NCBI RefSeq assembly: GCF_036347135.1 | Contig: NZ_CP108938.1 | Location: forward strand, 10,850,001-10,914,000 | From: Streptomyces sp. NBC_00775 | Lineage (GTDB): Bacteria; Actinomycetota; Actinomycetes; Streptomycetales; Streptomycetaceae | Reading direction: 5' to 3' | Length of the DNA: 64,000 nt | Part shown: positions 26,721 to 35,634 of the stretch, piece by piece | Position numbering within the stretch: the first letter of the stretch is position 1 | Layout: each line of letters begins with the position of its first letter | Program-made: the position numbers and the translations under genes | The notes under the pieces: generated by a model | What the model was told of the DNA's origin: nothing | The model's input: the letters and a program-made list of their open reading frames with translations, nothing else | Database searches by the model: none

Positions 26721-28274
26721 ATGAGTGACGCACCTCCGATACGAAGCCGCAGACCGGGCCTCTCGGTCGGTGCGCGCATCATCGCGGTGGTCGTCCTCGT
26801 CGCGATCGGGGCCGCCAGCGCCTGGCTCCAGCACGACGCGCGCGGCCGAGATGCAGAGCCGCGTACGGAGTTCACCGCGAGCAACCCGCCCTCCGGACTG
26901 CCCACCGCGCTCACCACCGGCCAGCACCTGCACTGGTCCAACTGCACCTCGCCGCGCACCGCGCGCACGGGCTATGACTGCGCCACCATGAAGGCCCCCC
27001 TCGACTACCGGAAACCGGACGGCAGGACGATCGACGTCGCCCTGATCCGCCGCAAGGCCACCGGCCCGAACGCCCGGCGCATCGGCTCGCTCGTCCTCAA
27101 CTTCGGCGGCCCCGGCGTGTCCGGCGTGATCGGACTGCCCGAACGCCTCAACCAGTACGAGCCGCTGCTCGACCGCTACGACCTGGTCTCCTTCGACCCG
27201 CGCGGCGTCGGCGCGACCATCCCCGTGCGATGCGGGAAGACCGTGGACGACACCGGCTACGACGGGACCGACGCCTGCGCCGAGCACTCCAGGGCGCTCC
27301 TCCCGTACATCGGCACCTCGCACACCGCGCGCGACCTCGACCTGATGCGCTACCTCCTCGGAGACGAGCGGCTGCACTACTTCGGCGTCTCGTACGGAAC
27401 GGCGCTCGGCGCGGTCTATGCCCACCTGTACCCGTCGCATGTCGGACGGCTCGTCCTCGAAGCGTCCGTCGATCCGACCGAGGACCTCGACGAGGAGCAG
27501 GTGTCGCAGGTCAAGGCGGTCCAGGCGGCGTTCGACCGGTTCGCCGCGCACTGCGCGGCCCGTATCCGCCACTGCCCGACCGGCGACGGGCCCGAGGAGG
27601 CCGCTCGACGCATGGCGCACCTGGCCGACCGTCTGAAGAAGAAGCCCGCCCCGGCCGGCGGCGGAAGGACCCTCGACGCCGACAAGCTTGCGCACGCCGT
27701 CAGCGAGCATCTCCGCCTCGGCACGGACGGCTGGGCGCCGCTCGCCAAGGCTCTGACCGCGCTGATCGACCACAACGACGGCCGTCTGCTGAGCAAGAGC
27801 GCGGACGACATCGGCTCCGCCGACCGCGCGGCGACCCCGCGCGACGACAACCACGCCGCCCAGACCGCGATCACCTGCGCGGACTCCAGCCTGCGCCCGG
27901 ACTTCGAACGTCTCGACCGGGACAAGGCCCGCGTCAAAGCCGCCTCACCCGTCTTCGGCGCTGCCTGGTCCACCGGCGTCTACCTCTGTTACGACTGGCC
28001 GTTCGACGGCGAGCGCACCACGCTCCAGGTGAACGCCGCCGGCGCGGCCCCCGTCCTGGTGGTCGGCGGCACCGGCGACCCGATCACCCCATACCCCGGC
28101 GCCCGCCACATGGCCCGCGCCCTGGGCGACGGTGTCGGCGTGCTCCTGACGGCCGAGGAGGAGGGCCACGGCACATACCCGCAGAACCGCTGCGTCACGG
28201 AGACGGTCGACCAATACCTCCGCACGGGCCGCACCCCGGCCCCGGGGACGGTGTGCCGGGGCAGCATGTCCTGA
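26721..28274 (+). CDS. Membrane-anchored alpha/beta-hydrolase (S33 tripeptidyl-aminopeptidase type)
   Basis: 517 residues. A membrane anchor or uncleaved signal at ~residues 15-35 (ARIIAVVVLVAIGAASAWL) puts the enzyme outside the cell. The fold is that of Streptomyces mycelial proteases: LNFGGPGVSGV oxyanion region, nucleophile elbow YFGVSYGTALG, catalytic Asp in GGTGDPITPY and His in EEGHGTYPQN. It probably cleaves N-terminal tripeptides or related small peptides. Cysteines in the cap region fit an exported protein. It is monocistronic, and a YnfA remnant follows. Confidence 0.9.
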   Translation: MSDAPPIRSRRPGLSVGARIIAVVVLVAIGAASAWLQHDARGRDAEPRTEFTASNPPSGLPTALTTGQHLHWSNCTSPRTARTGYDCATMKAPLDYRKPDGRTIDVALIRRKATGPNARRIGSLVLNFGGPGVSGVIGLPERLNQYEPLLDRYDLVSFDPRGVGATIPVRCGKTVDDTGYDGTDACAEHSRALLPYIGTSHTARDLDLMRYLLGDERLHYFGVSYGTALGAVYAHLYPSHVGRLVLEASVDPTEDLDEEQVSQVKAVQAAFDRFAAHCAARIRHCPTGDGPEEAARRMAHLADRLKKKPAPAGGGRTLDADKLAHAVSEHLRLGTDGWAPLAKALTALIDHNDGRLLSKSADDIGSADRAATPRDDNHAAQTAITCADSSLRPDFERLDRDKARVKAASPVFGAAWSTGVYLCYDWPFDGERTTLQVNAAGAAPVLVVGGTGDPITPYPGARHMARALGDGVGVLLTAEEEGHGTYPQNRCVTETVDQYLRTGRTPAPGTVCRGSMS

Positions 28275-28377
28275 GGCTCGTACGGATCCGCCGGGCGGCC
28301 GTCAGCACACCGGTTCGCTCGCAGGGGCCCCGGGCGTGCGCCACCACACCGCCCGGTCCGAGACCGCCTTCGAGTGG

Positions 28378-28501
28378 GTGCCGGGTCGATCGCCTGGGGC
28401 ATGATCGCCGACGGATACCGCCCGATCGCTTCGACGTCATCGGAGCCCTCGTCTGCCTCACAGGAATGGCCGTGATCATGTACGCCCCGCGTGGTAACTG
28501 A
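28378..28501 (+). pseudogene. YnfA/UPF0060 membrane protein, C-terminal fragment
   Basis: GSIAWGMIADGYRP is followed, after a one-base loss in CGCCC near 28422, by DRFDVIGALVCLTGMAVIMY and a stop at 28501. This is the last helix of a YnfA-family protein; the rest is missing. Confidence 0.65.
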
Positions 28502-28595
28502 CGACCTCAACCGCAGGCCATTCCGCAGGTTCTGATAGCCGGACTTACCAGCATCCTCAGCGGGCACGATTGCCTCCCGGGCGGGCGTGCTGGGG

Positions 28596-29498
28596 TCAGG
28601 TGTGCGTGATGAGATAGGCGGGGCCCTCGCCGCGACGGGCTCGTTCGATGGCGTCGAGGCGGGCGAAGGCGCGCGGCGCCATCAGCTCCTGCCAGGTGGC
28701 GAGGTCGTGGACGGCCCACATGTCGTGCTCGGCGGGGTCGAGTCGGATCCGGCCGAGCTGGTCCGCGGTCAGCCGCCCTCCGTCGAAGATGAGCCCCACC
28801 TTGTTCAGCGGCAGGCGCGGCCCGGCGTGCAGGAAGTGCGTCAGGAGCAGCCTCGGAGTGTCCAGGCCGAGTTCGAGGCCGGTCTCTTCGACCGTTTCGC
28901 GCCGGGCGGTCTGTAGCGGGTCCTCTCCTTGGGCGTCCAGGTTGCCGCCCGGGAACTGCCAGAGACGCGAGCCGTAGACCGAGCGCAGTTGGATCGGCCG
29001 GTCGTGTTCGTCGCGGATGTACAGGCAGCCGTACACCGTGTGGTGGGGGACCGTCTGCGCGTACTGCGTGGGCGTCATCGGCATGGGGCGGCCCGGACGT
29101 GCTGGGCGGTGGTCGAATTCGAGGGCGAGGGCGCCGAGGGCTTCCTTGGCCGGCGGGTAGATGCCGCGGAGGTTGGCGAGCAATTTTCCGGGCGGCTCGT
29201 CCGGGTCGATGCGCGCGGGGGTCTCCGAGCTGAGCAGATCCTCGAAGGAGGGGTACGGGGTGATCCGGTGCACGATGACGTCGAGTTCCCGCCCGGTGTC
29301 GCGGTCGTGGAAGACGACCGTGTCCCCGGCTGCGACGTCGCGCTTCTGCGGGGTGGCCACCCTCACTTCGATCGTCTTGCGGCCTGCTTCCACTTGGCGG
29401 TAGTACCGCGGGGGCAGGTGCATATGGTGCTCCCGCGGTACATCTCCTGTCGCCGGGCTCGGGACGGCTGGGATCGCCTGTTGGGTGTCGTCAGGCAC
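28596..29498 (-). CDS. ASCH-NUDIX fusion protein
   Basis: 300 residues from a GTG at 29498 with GGAGG six bases upstream; an ATG further up would add a Ser/Pro-rich tail. Residues ~25-135 form an ASCH domain (YRQVEAGRKTIEVRV, then RDVAAGDTVVFHD). ASCH domains bind RNA or modified nucleosides. Residues ~150-300 are a NUDIX hydrolase with the box GEDPLQTARRETVEETGLEL preceded by WQFPGGNLD. The pairing suggests recognition and hydrolysis of a nucleoside-derived compound. It is the last gene of the minus-strand operon, 96 bases after the phosphotransferase-like gene. Confidence 0.88.
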   Translation of the reverse strand: MPDDTQQAIPAVPSPATGDVPREHHMHLPPRYYRQVEAGRKTIEVRVATPQKRDVAAGDTVVFHDRDTGRELDVIVHRITPYPSFEDLLSSETPARIDPDEPPGKLLANLRGIYPPAKEALGALALEFDHRPARPGRPMPMTPTQYAQTVPHHTVYGCLYIRDEHDRPIQLRSVYGSRLWQFPGGNLDAQGEDPLQTARRETVEETGLELGLDTPRLLLTHFLHAGPRLPLNKVGLIFDGGRLTADQLGRIRLDPAEHDMWAVHDLATWQELMAPRAFARLDAIERARRGEGPAYLITHT

Positions 29499-29593
29499 GC
29501 GTGCCTCCGATGGATGCGGTGTGGTCCGTTGCGGTCTGTGGCCCGTGGAAGGTGAACCGGAGTTGCTCCGTGACGGAATCTCCGGGTGGCCGT

Positions 29594-30477
29594 TCACTGG
29601 TTGCGGCCCTGGGATCGCAAGCGCGTCAGGGTGCGGTGGCCGCGCTCCTGCGTTTCCGTGTCGGCGTGGGTGGCGCCGTACTGGATTCCGGAGAGGGCGT
29701 TGAGCGTGGAGTCGATGACGAAGCGTTCTTCTTCTGCGGGGGTGAGGTCGCGGCCGTAGCCGGACATGAAGGCGTCGTGGAGGCGCGGTTGCGTGGCCCA
29801 GGCATCCGAGAGGCGGACCAGGTCGCGGATGGCCGGGCCGGGCTCGCTGCGCTCGAAGTCGATCACCGCGAGGCCGCCGTTCTCGTCCAGCAGCAGATTA
29901 CGCAGCTGGAAGTCTCCGTGTGTCGGCACGCGGTCCAGGGGCGGACGGCTTCGGCGCGCGCCACGATGCTGCGGATGAACTCCTCGTCCCCCGGGTCCAG
30001 GTAGGGGTGTGCCCCTTCCAGGTGCCGCTCGACCTTCGCGAGCGCGGGCACTCCTTCGACCGCGGGGAACGGCATTGCCGCGCTGCGGTGAATGGCCGCG
30101 GCTAGGGCGCCGATCTGGTGGAAGAGGTGTCGTCGCTGCTCGGGCGGATGCACGAGGCCGTGCAGAGGACGGCCGGGCACCGTGGTGATGACGACGGCGA
30201 GCAACGCGCTGTCGGCGGTCACGAGGGTGGGGACGGCTGCTTCGAGGCGCGGTACCCGGCTGCCGTACGCGTCCACCTCGCGGTGATGGAACCGCTTGTT
30301 CTGGTGGATCTTGACGTACCAGGTCCCGCCCTCTACCCCGTCGGCTCGCCATACCCGGCTGCTCTCGCGAGTCCAGGAGGCATCCGTCCAGGTGGCGATG
30401 CGTCCCACCGCCTGCTCTGCGAGCTGCCGCACTTCCTCGGGCGGGAGGTCCGGGTGCGAGGGCACGGGCGTGCTCAT
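29594..30477 (-). pseudogene. Aminoglycoside-phosphotransferase-like kinase with a single frameshift
   Basis: Start ATG at 30477 overlaps the upstream NUDIX stop (ATGA). The first frame has the N-lobe (TWYVKIHQNKRFHHREVDAY; Lys for ATP) and AALAAAIHRSAAMPF. Near 29938-29942 a base is missing from a G run (C on the coding strand). The next frame then carries the catalytic THGDFQLRNLLLDENGG and VIDFERSEP (Brenner and DFE motifs) and runs to 29594. Everything needed is present except for the one base. It may be an assembly error or a recent mutation. If intact, it would phosphorylate a small molecule handled by this operon. Confidence 0.82.
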
Positions 30478-31964
30478 GCCCATCCCGTTTCGGAATAGGG
30501 GCGGCCGGCGCGGATGCCTTCGATAGCAACTCGGGTATAGGAGACGAGGTCGTCAGGGAGCGCGGCCGGGTCCCAGAACTTCCACTGGGTGCACTTGTCC
30601 GGCTCGCGCAGTTGCGGCTCGCCGGTCCATGTCCGGGCGCGGAAGAACAGGCCCATGCGGGGCTGGTCCCCGGCGCGGTCGATGTGGTGGACGACGTGGA
30701 CGAGTTCGACGTCCTGGGCCTGGATCTGCAGGCCGGCCTCCTCCCGGGCTTCCCTGATCAGGCAGGTAATGGCGCTCTCCTGCTCGCAGTGGCCGGCCAG
30801 GACGTGCCAGGTGGAGGGCGCGAACGCGGAGTCGGGGTGGCGTAGCCCGAGCAGCACTGTTCCGTCGGGCCGCTCCAGGTAGAGGTGGACGCCGATGACG
30901 TTGAGAACCGTGCCGTGCGGGGAGGCCGGGCGGCGCTCCTTGTTCGATGCGGCCCCGCTCGGCGACGCTGTGCTGGGGGCGCCGGCCGGGCGGCTGGCGG
31001 CGTGACGCCGTACGAGGTCGCTGGTGGAGGGCGCGATGCGCAGGCGGTGGAGGTCGGCGGGGGCGAACCAGGCCAGCATCACCCCTTCCGTCAGGTGGAG
31101 TTCGCGGGGGTCGCCGTTCCAGCGGCCGGCGTAGATGGCGATGGGCACGGTCGCGCTGGCGCCGTCGGTTGCTTCCTCGGTGCCGAACGGGGTCAGGTCG
31201 GCGATGTGGAGGCCGGCTTCTTCGTCCAGTTCGCGTCGCACGGTGTGTTCCAGGGTGGCGTCCTGGGGCTCTCGGCCGCCGCCCAGCAGTGACCACATGC
31301 CCGGCTCCCAGATTTGGCCGGGGAAGTAGTCGCGCAGGTGGAGCAGGTACTCGCCGCGGTCGTTGTAGATGAGGGCGGAGGCGTTGGCGGTCTCCGGTTC
31401 GGCTTCGGGCGTGAGCTTGAGCAGCTTCTCGCGCAGGCAGGGGGAGGTCACCCTGTCCATGGGCCGCCACTCGATGCCGGCGACTTCTTCTTCCTGCAGC
31501 ACTACCGGCACGTCCGTCGTGGTGTGCAGGCGGAAGAGGAAGCGGAGGTCGAAGTGCTGGTGGCCGGGTTCGCCTTTGCCCGGGTGGGCGTCGATGTCGT
31601 GGATGTCGATGTCGAACGGCACGGTCTCGTAGCCGGGCCACGGCGCCACGCTCTGGGGTGGGATCCCAGTCTCCTCGTGCAGCTCCCGCAGGGCCGCCTC
31701 TGCCAGGGACTCGTCTTCGGGCTCGGTGTGTCCACCGGGGGCGAGGACTTTCCCGCTCGCGAGGTGCAGCACGTGCAGGACGCGGCCGAGCTGGTCGACG
31801 ACAATGGCGCCGCAGGTGACGTGTCCGGAGAAGGTGGAGCGGCTGGCGATGTCGGTGGGCCGGTCGAGGGCGTCCAGGAGGCCGCCGAGTTGCGGTCGCT
31901 CGTGAGGGTGGCGAGCGAGGTAGGTCTCGACGGTGGTGCGGATGTGGTTGTGCGACAGCGGCAT
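30474..31964 (-). CDS. Triple-NUDIX-domain protein
   Basis: 496 residues with three NUDIX hydrolase domains in series. Box 1 (residues 77-101) is GGHTEPEDESLAEAALRELH plus EETGI. Box 2 (229-252) has the core REPQDATLEHTVRRELDEEA. Box 3 (391-412) has ITCLIREAREEAGL but lacks one residue between Gly and Glu in its first part. A Ser/Ala/Pro linker at ~325-350 separates domains 2 and 3. NUDIX enzymes cleave nucleoside diphosphate-X bonds. Three in one chain is far beyond the usual 150-200 residue single-domain size. Second NUDIX gene of the ABC-led operon, 57 bases after the double-NUDIX gene. Confidence 0.88.
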   Translation of the reverse strand: MPLSHNHIRTTVETYLARHPHERPQLGGLLDALDRPTDIASRSTFSGHVTCGAIVVDQLGRVLHVLHLASGKVLAPGGHTEPEDESLAEAALRELHEETGIPPQSVAPWPGYETVPFDIDIHDIDAHPGKGEPGHQHFDLRFLFRLHTTTDVPVVLQEEEVAGIEWRPMDRVTSPCLREKLLKLTPEAEPETANASALIYNDRGEYLLHLRDYFPGQIWEPGMWSLLGGGREPQDATLEHTVRRELDEEAGLHIADLTPFGTEEATDGASATVPIAIYAGRWNGDPRELHLTEGVMLAWFAPADLHRLRIAPSTSDLVRRHAASRPAGAPSTASPSGAASNKERRPASPHGTVLNVIGVHLYLERPDGTVLLGLRHPDSAFAPSTWHVLAGHCEQESAITCLIREAREEAGLQIQAQDVELVHVVHHIDRAGDQPRMGLFFRARTWTGEPQLREPDKCTQWKFWDPAALPDDLVSYTRVAIEGIRAGRPYSETGWA

Positions 31965-32021
31965 GGGTGTACCTCAGAGGGGCGCGGAGCGGGTCGAGTT
32001 GAGGCGGGGTGGTTGTTCGTG

Positions 32022-33161
32022 TCAGCTCAGCCGCATCCCCTCCGCAGGGACTTCCTCGATTGCGGTGGGGCGAGCGAGGGCCAGGCCCCAGTGCTCCTGG
32101 GCTGTTTCGGCGGCGAGTTGGGCTTGTCGCGCTCCTGGCGGACCCCATCCCAGTAGGGCGGCTGCCTGGGCGGGGGTGGCGAGCAGGCGCGCGAAGGGGT
32201 GGCCGGTGGCGGGGTCGACGGCAGCCGGCCCGATGGCGGTGACCCGGACGGCCAGCCGGAGGCGGGCGTTGGGCCCCACTCCGCCGTAGACCTCGCCGGT
32301 CTCGTCCAGCACCCAGCCCAGTCGCACCGGATCGGTGAGGGTGAGCTGGGCTTCCTCTGCGGCTTCGCGGCGGAGGGTGTCCTCGGGCGTCGGGTCGGTC
32401 TTCTCCACGGTGCCGCCGGGCAGCATCGGCAGGGCGCCCCGAGGGCCGGGGTCGGCAACGAGGACGACCCGGCCGTCGGGAACGAAGCACCACGCCCAGG
32501 CTTGCTGCACGGGGAGCCGCTCGGGAACGGGACCGCGGTTGAGGGGGCTGTCCCACAAAGGCCGGTAGCGGACGTGGACGTCATGCCGGTCCAGCGCAGG
32601 GATGTCGAAGATGTGCCGACCGTCGGCGAGGTGGGCGGTGGCGGTGTTGCCGAGCCGGGCACGGTACGCGGCGAGCATGATCTGCCCGTCCACGGGGCGC
32701 AGCCGCTGCACCGCGTCCCGAGTCTCCAGGAAGGCGAACTCGGACAGCTCCTCGCGAGGCAGACGGATCGCCTCCACCTGGTCGAGGGTCAGGGTTCCAC
32801 CGTCGAAGACGTACCGGATCTCTCCGGGGCAGGGCGTGCCGGGCCCGATGTCGGGGTGGCGCCGCGAGAGGGAGTGGACGGCGAGCACGCCCGACAGGGG
32901 CAGATCCGGCAGGCCCAGTTCCTCGGTGATCTCGCGCCGACAGGCGACGTGCGGGTGTTCGCCGGGTTCGACGACTCCTCCGGGCAGCAGCCACCAGTCG
33001 CCCTCGCGGTAGGTGGGGTGCACCAGCAGGACGCGGCCGACCTGATCGGTGACGATCGCGGCGGCGCCGAGCCACACCGCGTGCCGGGACGCGGCGTACT
33101 GCGCTGCGGACAGGGCGGCACGCGGTGCAACGTGATCCGAAGGGGAGACGGGAGAGGTCAC
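32022..33161 (-). CDS. Double-NUDIX-domain protein
   Basis: 379 residues. Box 1 (61-84) is GGVVEPGEHPHVACRREITE plus ELGL and looks complete. Box 2 (249-273) is GGTVEKTDPTPEDTLRREAA plus EEAQL, where the usual Gly near the end is Gln, so the second domain may be weakened or structural. The parts between (VRYRPLWDSPLNRGPVPERL) look like substrate-lid sequence. It lies 57 bases downstream of the ABC exporter gene and 57 bases upstream of the triple-NUDIX gene, all on the minus strand. Confidence 0.88.
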   Translation of the reverse strand: MTSPVSPSDHVAPRAALSAAQYAASRHAVWLGAAAIVTDQVGRVLLVHPTYREGDWWLLPGGVVEPGEHPHVACRREITEELGLPDLPLSGVLAVHSLSRRHPDIGPGTPCPGEIRYVFDGGTLTLDQVEAIRLPREELSEFAFLETRDAVQRLRPVDGQIMLAAYRARLGNTATAHLADGRHIFDIPALDRHDVHVRYRPLWDSPLNRGPVPERLPVQQAWAWCFVPDGRVVLVADPGPRGALPMLPGGTVEKTDPTPEDTLRREAAEEAQLTLTDPVRLGWVLDETGEVYGGVGPNARLRLAVRVTAIGPAAVDPATGHPFARLLATPAQAAALLGWGPPGARQAQLAAETAQEHWGLALARPTAIEEVPAEGMRLS

Positions 33162-33218
33162 GAAGCTCTGCCTTTCAGAACGCTGGGCGGGTGTACGGCG
33201 CGGACCGGGGAGCGGTGA

Positions 33219-35159
33219 TCAGGCGGTGCCGCCGCTCATCCGGCGCTGCAGCTCCCACAGGGACTGGAAGAGCCCCGGCTCCTGGGTGAGCTGGGCGTAG
33301 GTGCCCTCCTGCACGATCCGTCCCTCGTCCAGGACCACGATCCGGTCGGCGACGGCCACATTGGTGAGCCGGTGCGTGATCAGCAGGACGGCGCGGTCCT
33401 TGGCCAGTTCGCGCAGGCCGGAGAAGATCCGGTGCTCGGCCCGTGCGTCGAGCGCGGCCGTGGGTTCATCCATCACCAGGAGCGCCGCCTGCCGGTGGAA
33501 GGCGCGGGTGAGGACGAGGCGCTGCCACTGCCCGCCGGAGAGCTGCTGCCCGCCGAACCACTCGCTGGTCAGGAGGGTGTTCAGGCCGGAACGGAGGTTG
33601 GGCAGCATCTCCGCGGCGCCGGACGCCTCGCACGCGGCGAGCAGGGCCGCGTCGCTGGTGTCGCCCTGTCCGAAGGTGATGTTGTCGCGCATCGTCAGCG
33701 GCAGATACGTGAACTTCTGCGGGACCAGAGCGACGTGCTCCCATGCCCCCCAGGGATCCAGGTCCGCCGTGGAGGCGTGGTCCCAGGCCACGTCGCCTTC
33801 GGTGGGCAGGAGCAGTCCGCACAGCAGGCGGGAGAGGGTTGTTTTGCCGGAGCCGTTCTCCCCGACCAGGGCCACGATCTCGCCGCGCCGCACGTGGAGG
33901 GAGACACCGCTCAGGCTGTCCTTCGGGGCGCCGTCGTAGCGGTAGGTCACGTCGCGGACCTCGAAGCGCTCCGGGACCGCGGGCAGGGCGGCGGTCCCGC
34001 GGGAGTCGGTCATGGCCTGGCCGTGGGCGTTGTCGAGGAAGTTCTGCCAGTCCTGCACGTACCAGCCGGTACGCACCAGGCGGGCCCCGCCGTTGATGAT
34101 GCCGCGCACCGAGCCGGTGGCCGTCTGAAGGGCGAAGACGGCGCCGCCTCCGGCCGCCAGGCTCATCCGGCCGGAGGCCAGGAGCCACAGCAGCGCCGCC
34201 CACACCGCGGTCGAGGCGATTCCGCCGGCGACAGCTCCGGCAAGCCCCATCCAGGCACCTGTGTTCGCGGCCTTGCGTTCAGCCGCGTTGACCGAGGCGG
34301 CCAGCTTTCGGTATCGGCCGATCAAGAAGGGGCCGGCCAGGCAGGCGCGCATCTCCTCGCTGGACTCCATGTAGGCCATGTGCCAGCGCAGCTTGCCCAG
34401 CATCCGGCGCCTCCCGGAGGTCTCCAGGCTGGCGAGGTAGATCACGCGTGCGGAGCGGACGTAGGCGGCGGCCTGCGGCAAGCAGGCGAGGAAGAGGAGG
34501 GGAAGGAGCAGCGGGTGCAGGACGGTCAGGACGGCCGCGCCGGCCGTGAGCGTCGCGGTCGCAGCGAGCACGTCCTGTGCTTCCTCTACCAGGTCAGGGG
34601 TGACCTGGGCGCCGCGGTCCGCGATGTCGTATGCATCGTTGTAGCCCGGCTTGTTGTTCGCGGCCAGTTCCGCGCCGAGCGCGGCCTCGACCATCGTCAC
34701 CTCGGCCGCCCGGCCGAGCACCGGGCGCAGACGGCCAGTCAGCCAGACCACCGTGATGCCCAGCAGCGAACGCAGGCCGGTGGCCGCGGCGATGACTGCC
34801 AACTGCGGGGCGGCATCCCACAGCCGCTCGGTGATGTCGCCCGAGGAGATCAGCGCGGTGATCGTGCCCGTGACGGCCAGGAGGCCAAGGGCCGCGAGGA
34901 CACCCGTCCCGATCTGACACACCAGCAGTCCGATGGTCGCGCCGCGGTCCACCCGCCAGGCCATCTGCACCGACCGCCGTACGAGCGAGGGCAGTCGCCG
35001 TGCCATCGTGCGGGAGGTCAGCAGCGACCCCGCCTGGAGCCGCGACTCGTCGCGGTAGAGGTATTCCTCCTCTCGAACACTGGCCCCCTGCGGTTCGCCT
35101 TCCTGCGAGGTGCCCTTCGGTGGTTGTGGCGGCTGATCCTGCTCAATGGCCGAGGTCAT
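33219..35159 (-). CDS. ABC exporter, fused permease and ATPase
   Basis: 646 residues from the ATG at 35159 (GGGGGAA upstream). The N-terminal ~70 residues are cytoplasmic and Glu/Pro-rich. Transmembrane helices follow at ~75-370 (IGTGVLAALGLLAVTGTITA; LLLPLLFLACLPQAAAYV). The C-terminal ATPase has Walker A GENGSGKTTLS, Q-loop LVPQKFTYL, signature LSGGQWQR, Walker B LLVMDEPTAALD and the switch His in LLITHRL, all intact. It is a half-size exporter that should work as a homodimer. As the first gene of the NUDIX/phosphotransferase operon it probably exports the product, or its detoxified form. Confidence 0.92.
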   Translation of the reverse strand: MTSAIEQDQPPQPPKGTSQEGEPQGASVREEEYLYRDESRLQAGSLLTSRTMARRLPSLVRRSVQMAWRVDRGATIGLLVCQIGTGVLAALGLLAVTGTITALISSGDITERLWDAAPQLAVIAAATGLRSLLGITVVWLTGRLRPVLGRAAEVTMVEAALGAELAANNKPGYNDAYDIADRGAQVTPDLVEEAQDVLAATATLTAGAAVLTVLHPLLLPLLFLACLPQAAAYVRSARVIYLASLETSGRRRMLGKLRWHMAYMESSEEMRACLAGPFLIGRYRKLAASVNAAERKAANTGAWMGLAGAVAGGIASTAVWAALLWLLASGRMSLAAGGGAVFALQTATGSVRGIINGGARLVRTGWYVQDWQNFLDNAHGQAMTDSRGTAALPAVPERFEVRDVTYRYDGAPKDSLSGVSLHVRRGEIVALVGENGSGKTTLSRLLCGLLLPTEGDVAWDHASTADLDPWGAWEHVALVPQKFTYLPLTMRDNITFGQGDTSDAALLAACEASGAAEMLPNLRSGLNTLLTSEWFGGQQLSGGQWQRLVLTRAFHRQAALLVMDEPTAALDARAEHRIFSGLRELAKDRAVLLITHRLTNVAVADRIVVLDEGRIVQEGTYAQLTQEPGLFQSLWELQRRMSGGTA

Positions 35160-35634
35160 CGTTCCCCCTAGGACGGTCGCTGCGGCGGAGTCGTGAGAAT
35201 CAACGACCCGGCTGCGATTTCGAACACACGTCATTCGGTCGTGCTTGGGAGCCCGCAGTTTCCTGTGCGAGGAGACCCTGTGCACCCAGATCCCTGGTCT
35301 GGCTTGAGGCGGCTCCGGTCCGGACATGGCCGAAACGCCGACACCGCCCCGCTGTGAGGGCAGTACGGCAGATCCACCTCGGTCGGCTCCCCGCCTGGCT
35401 GAGGCCGGCGGCAGCTTTCCCAGCTCTGTCGCGGCGTGGGCGGCCGCGCCCATCAAGGCCTCGCGGTGGTGGGCGGGCAGGACGCCGGCTCCCAGTCCCG
35501 CCGCCGCGAGCACCGCGCCTAAGCCGCAGGGTCCCGGCGATCACCGGAGCCTCCTCTTGCCATCCGTCCCGTGCCGCCATAGCATTACGACCGTAAGTCA
35601 AACGATCGTAATTCAATGATGCAGGGAGTCTGTG
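35160..35634. promoter_or_regulatory. Divergent intergenic region with an inverted repeat at 35584-35612
   Basis: The 475 bases between the ABC exporter and the SDR gene should hold both promoters. ATTACGA (35584-35590) and TCGTAAT (35606-35612) form an inverted repeat 15 bases apart, just before the SDR start; the left arm is part of a shorter palindrome, TTACG-AC-CGTAA. It is a likely regulator site. The minus-strand stretch 35162-35513 is an open frame joined to the exporter. I do not think it is translated. Confidence 0.55.

Noticed and set aside
26115..27854. 579-codon minus-strand frame
   Set aside because: It spans the antisense of the alpha/beta-hydrolase, which has clear catalytic motifs on the plus strand; the minus frame has none.
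33372..35171. 599-codon plus-strand frame opposite the ABC exporter
   Set aside because: Its translation is low-complexity Gly/Gln/His-rich, while the minus strand shows complete ABC motifs.
35162..35616. A precursor-peptide gene upstream of the ABC exporter
   Set aside because: I looked for a small leader/core peptide because of the exporter, but no frame shows a credible start, leader or core composition.
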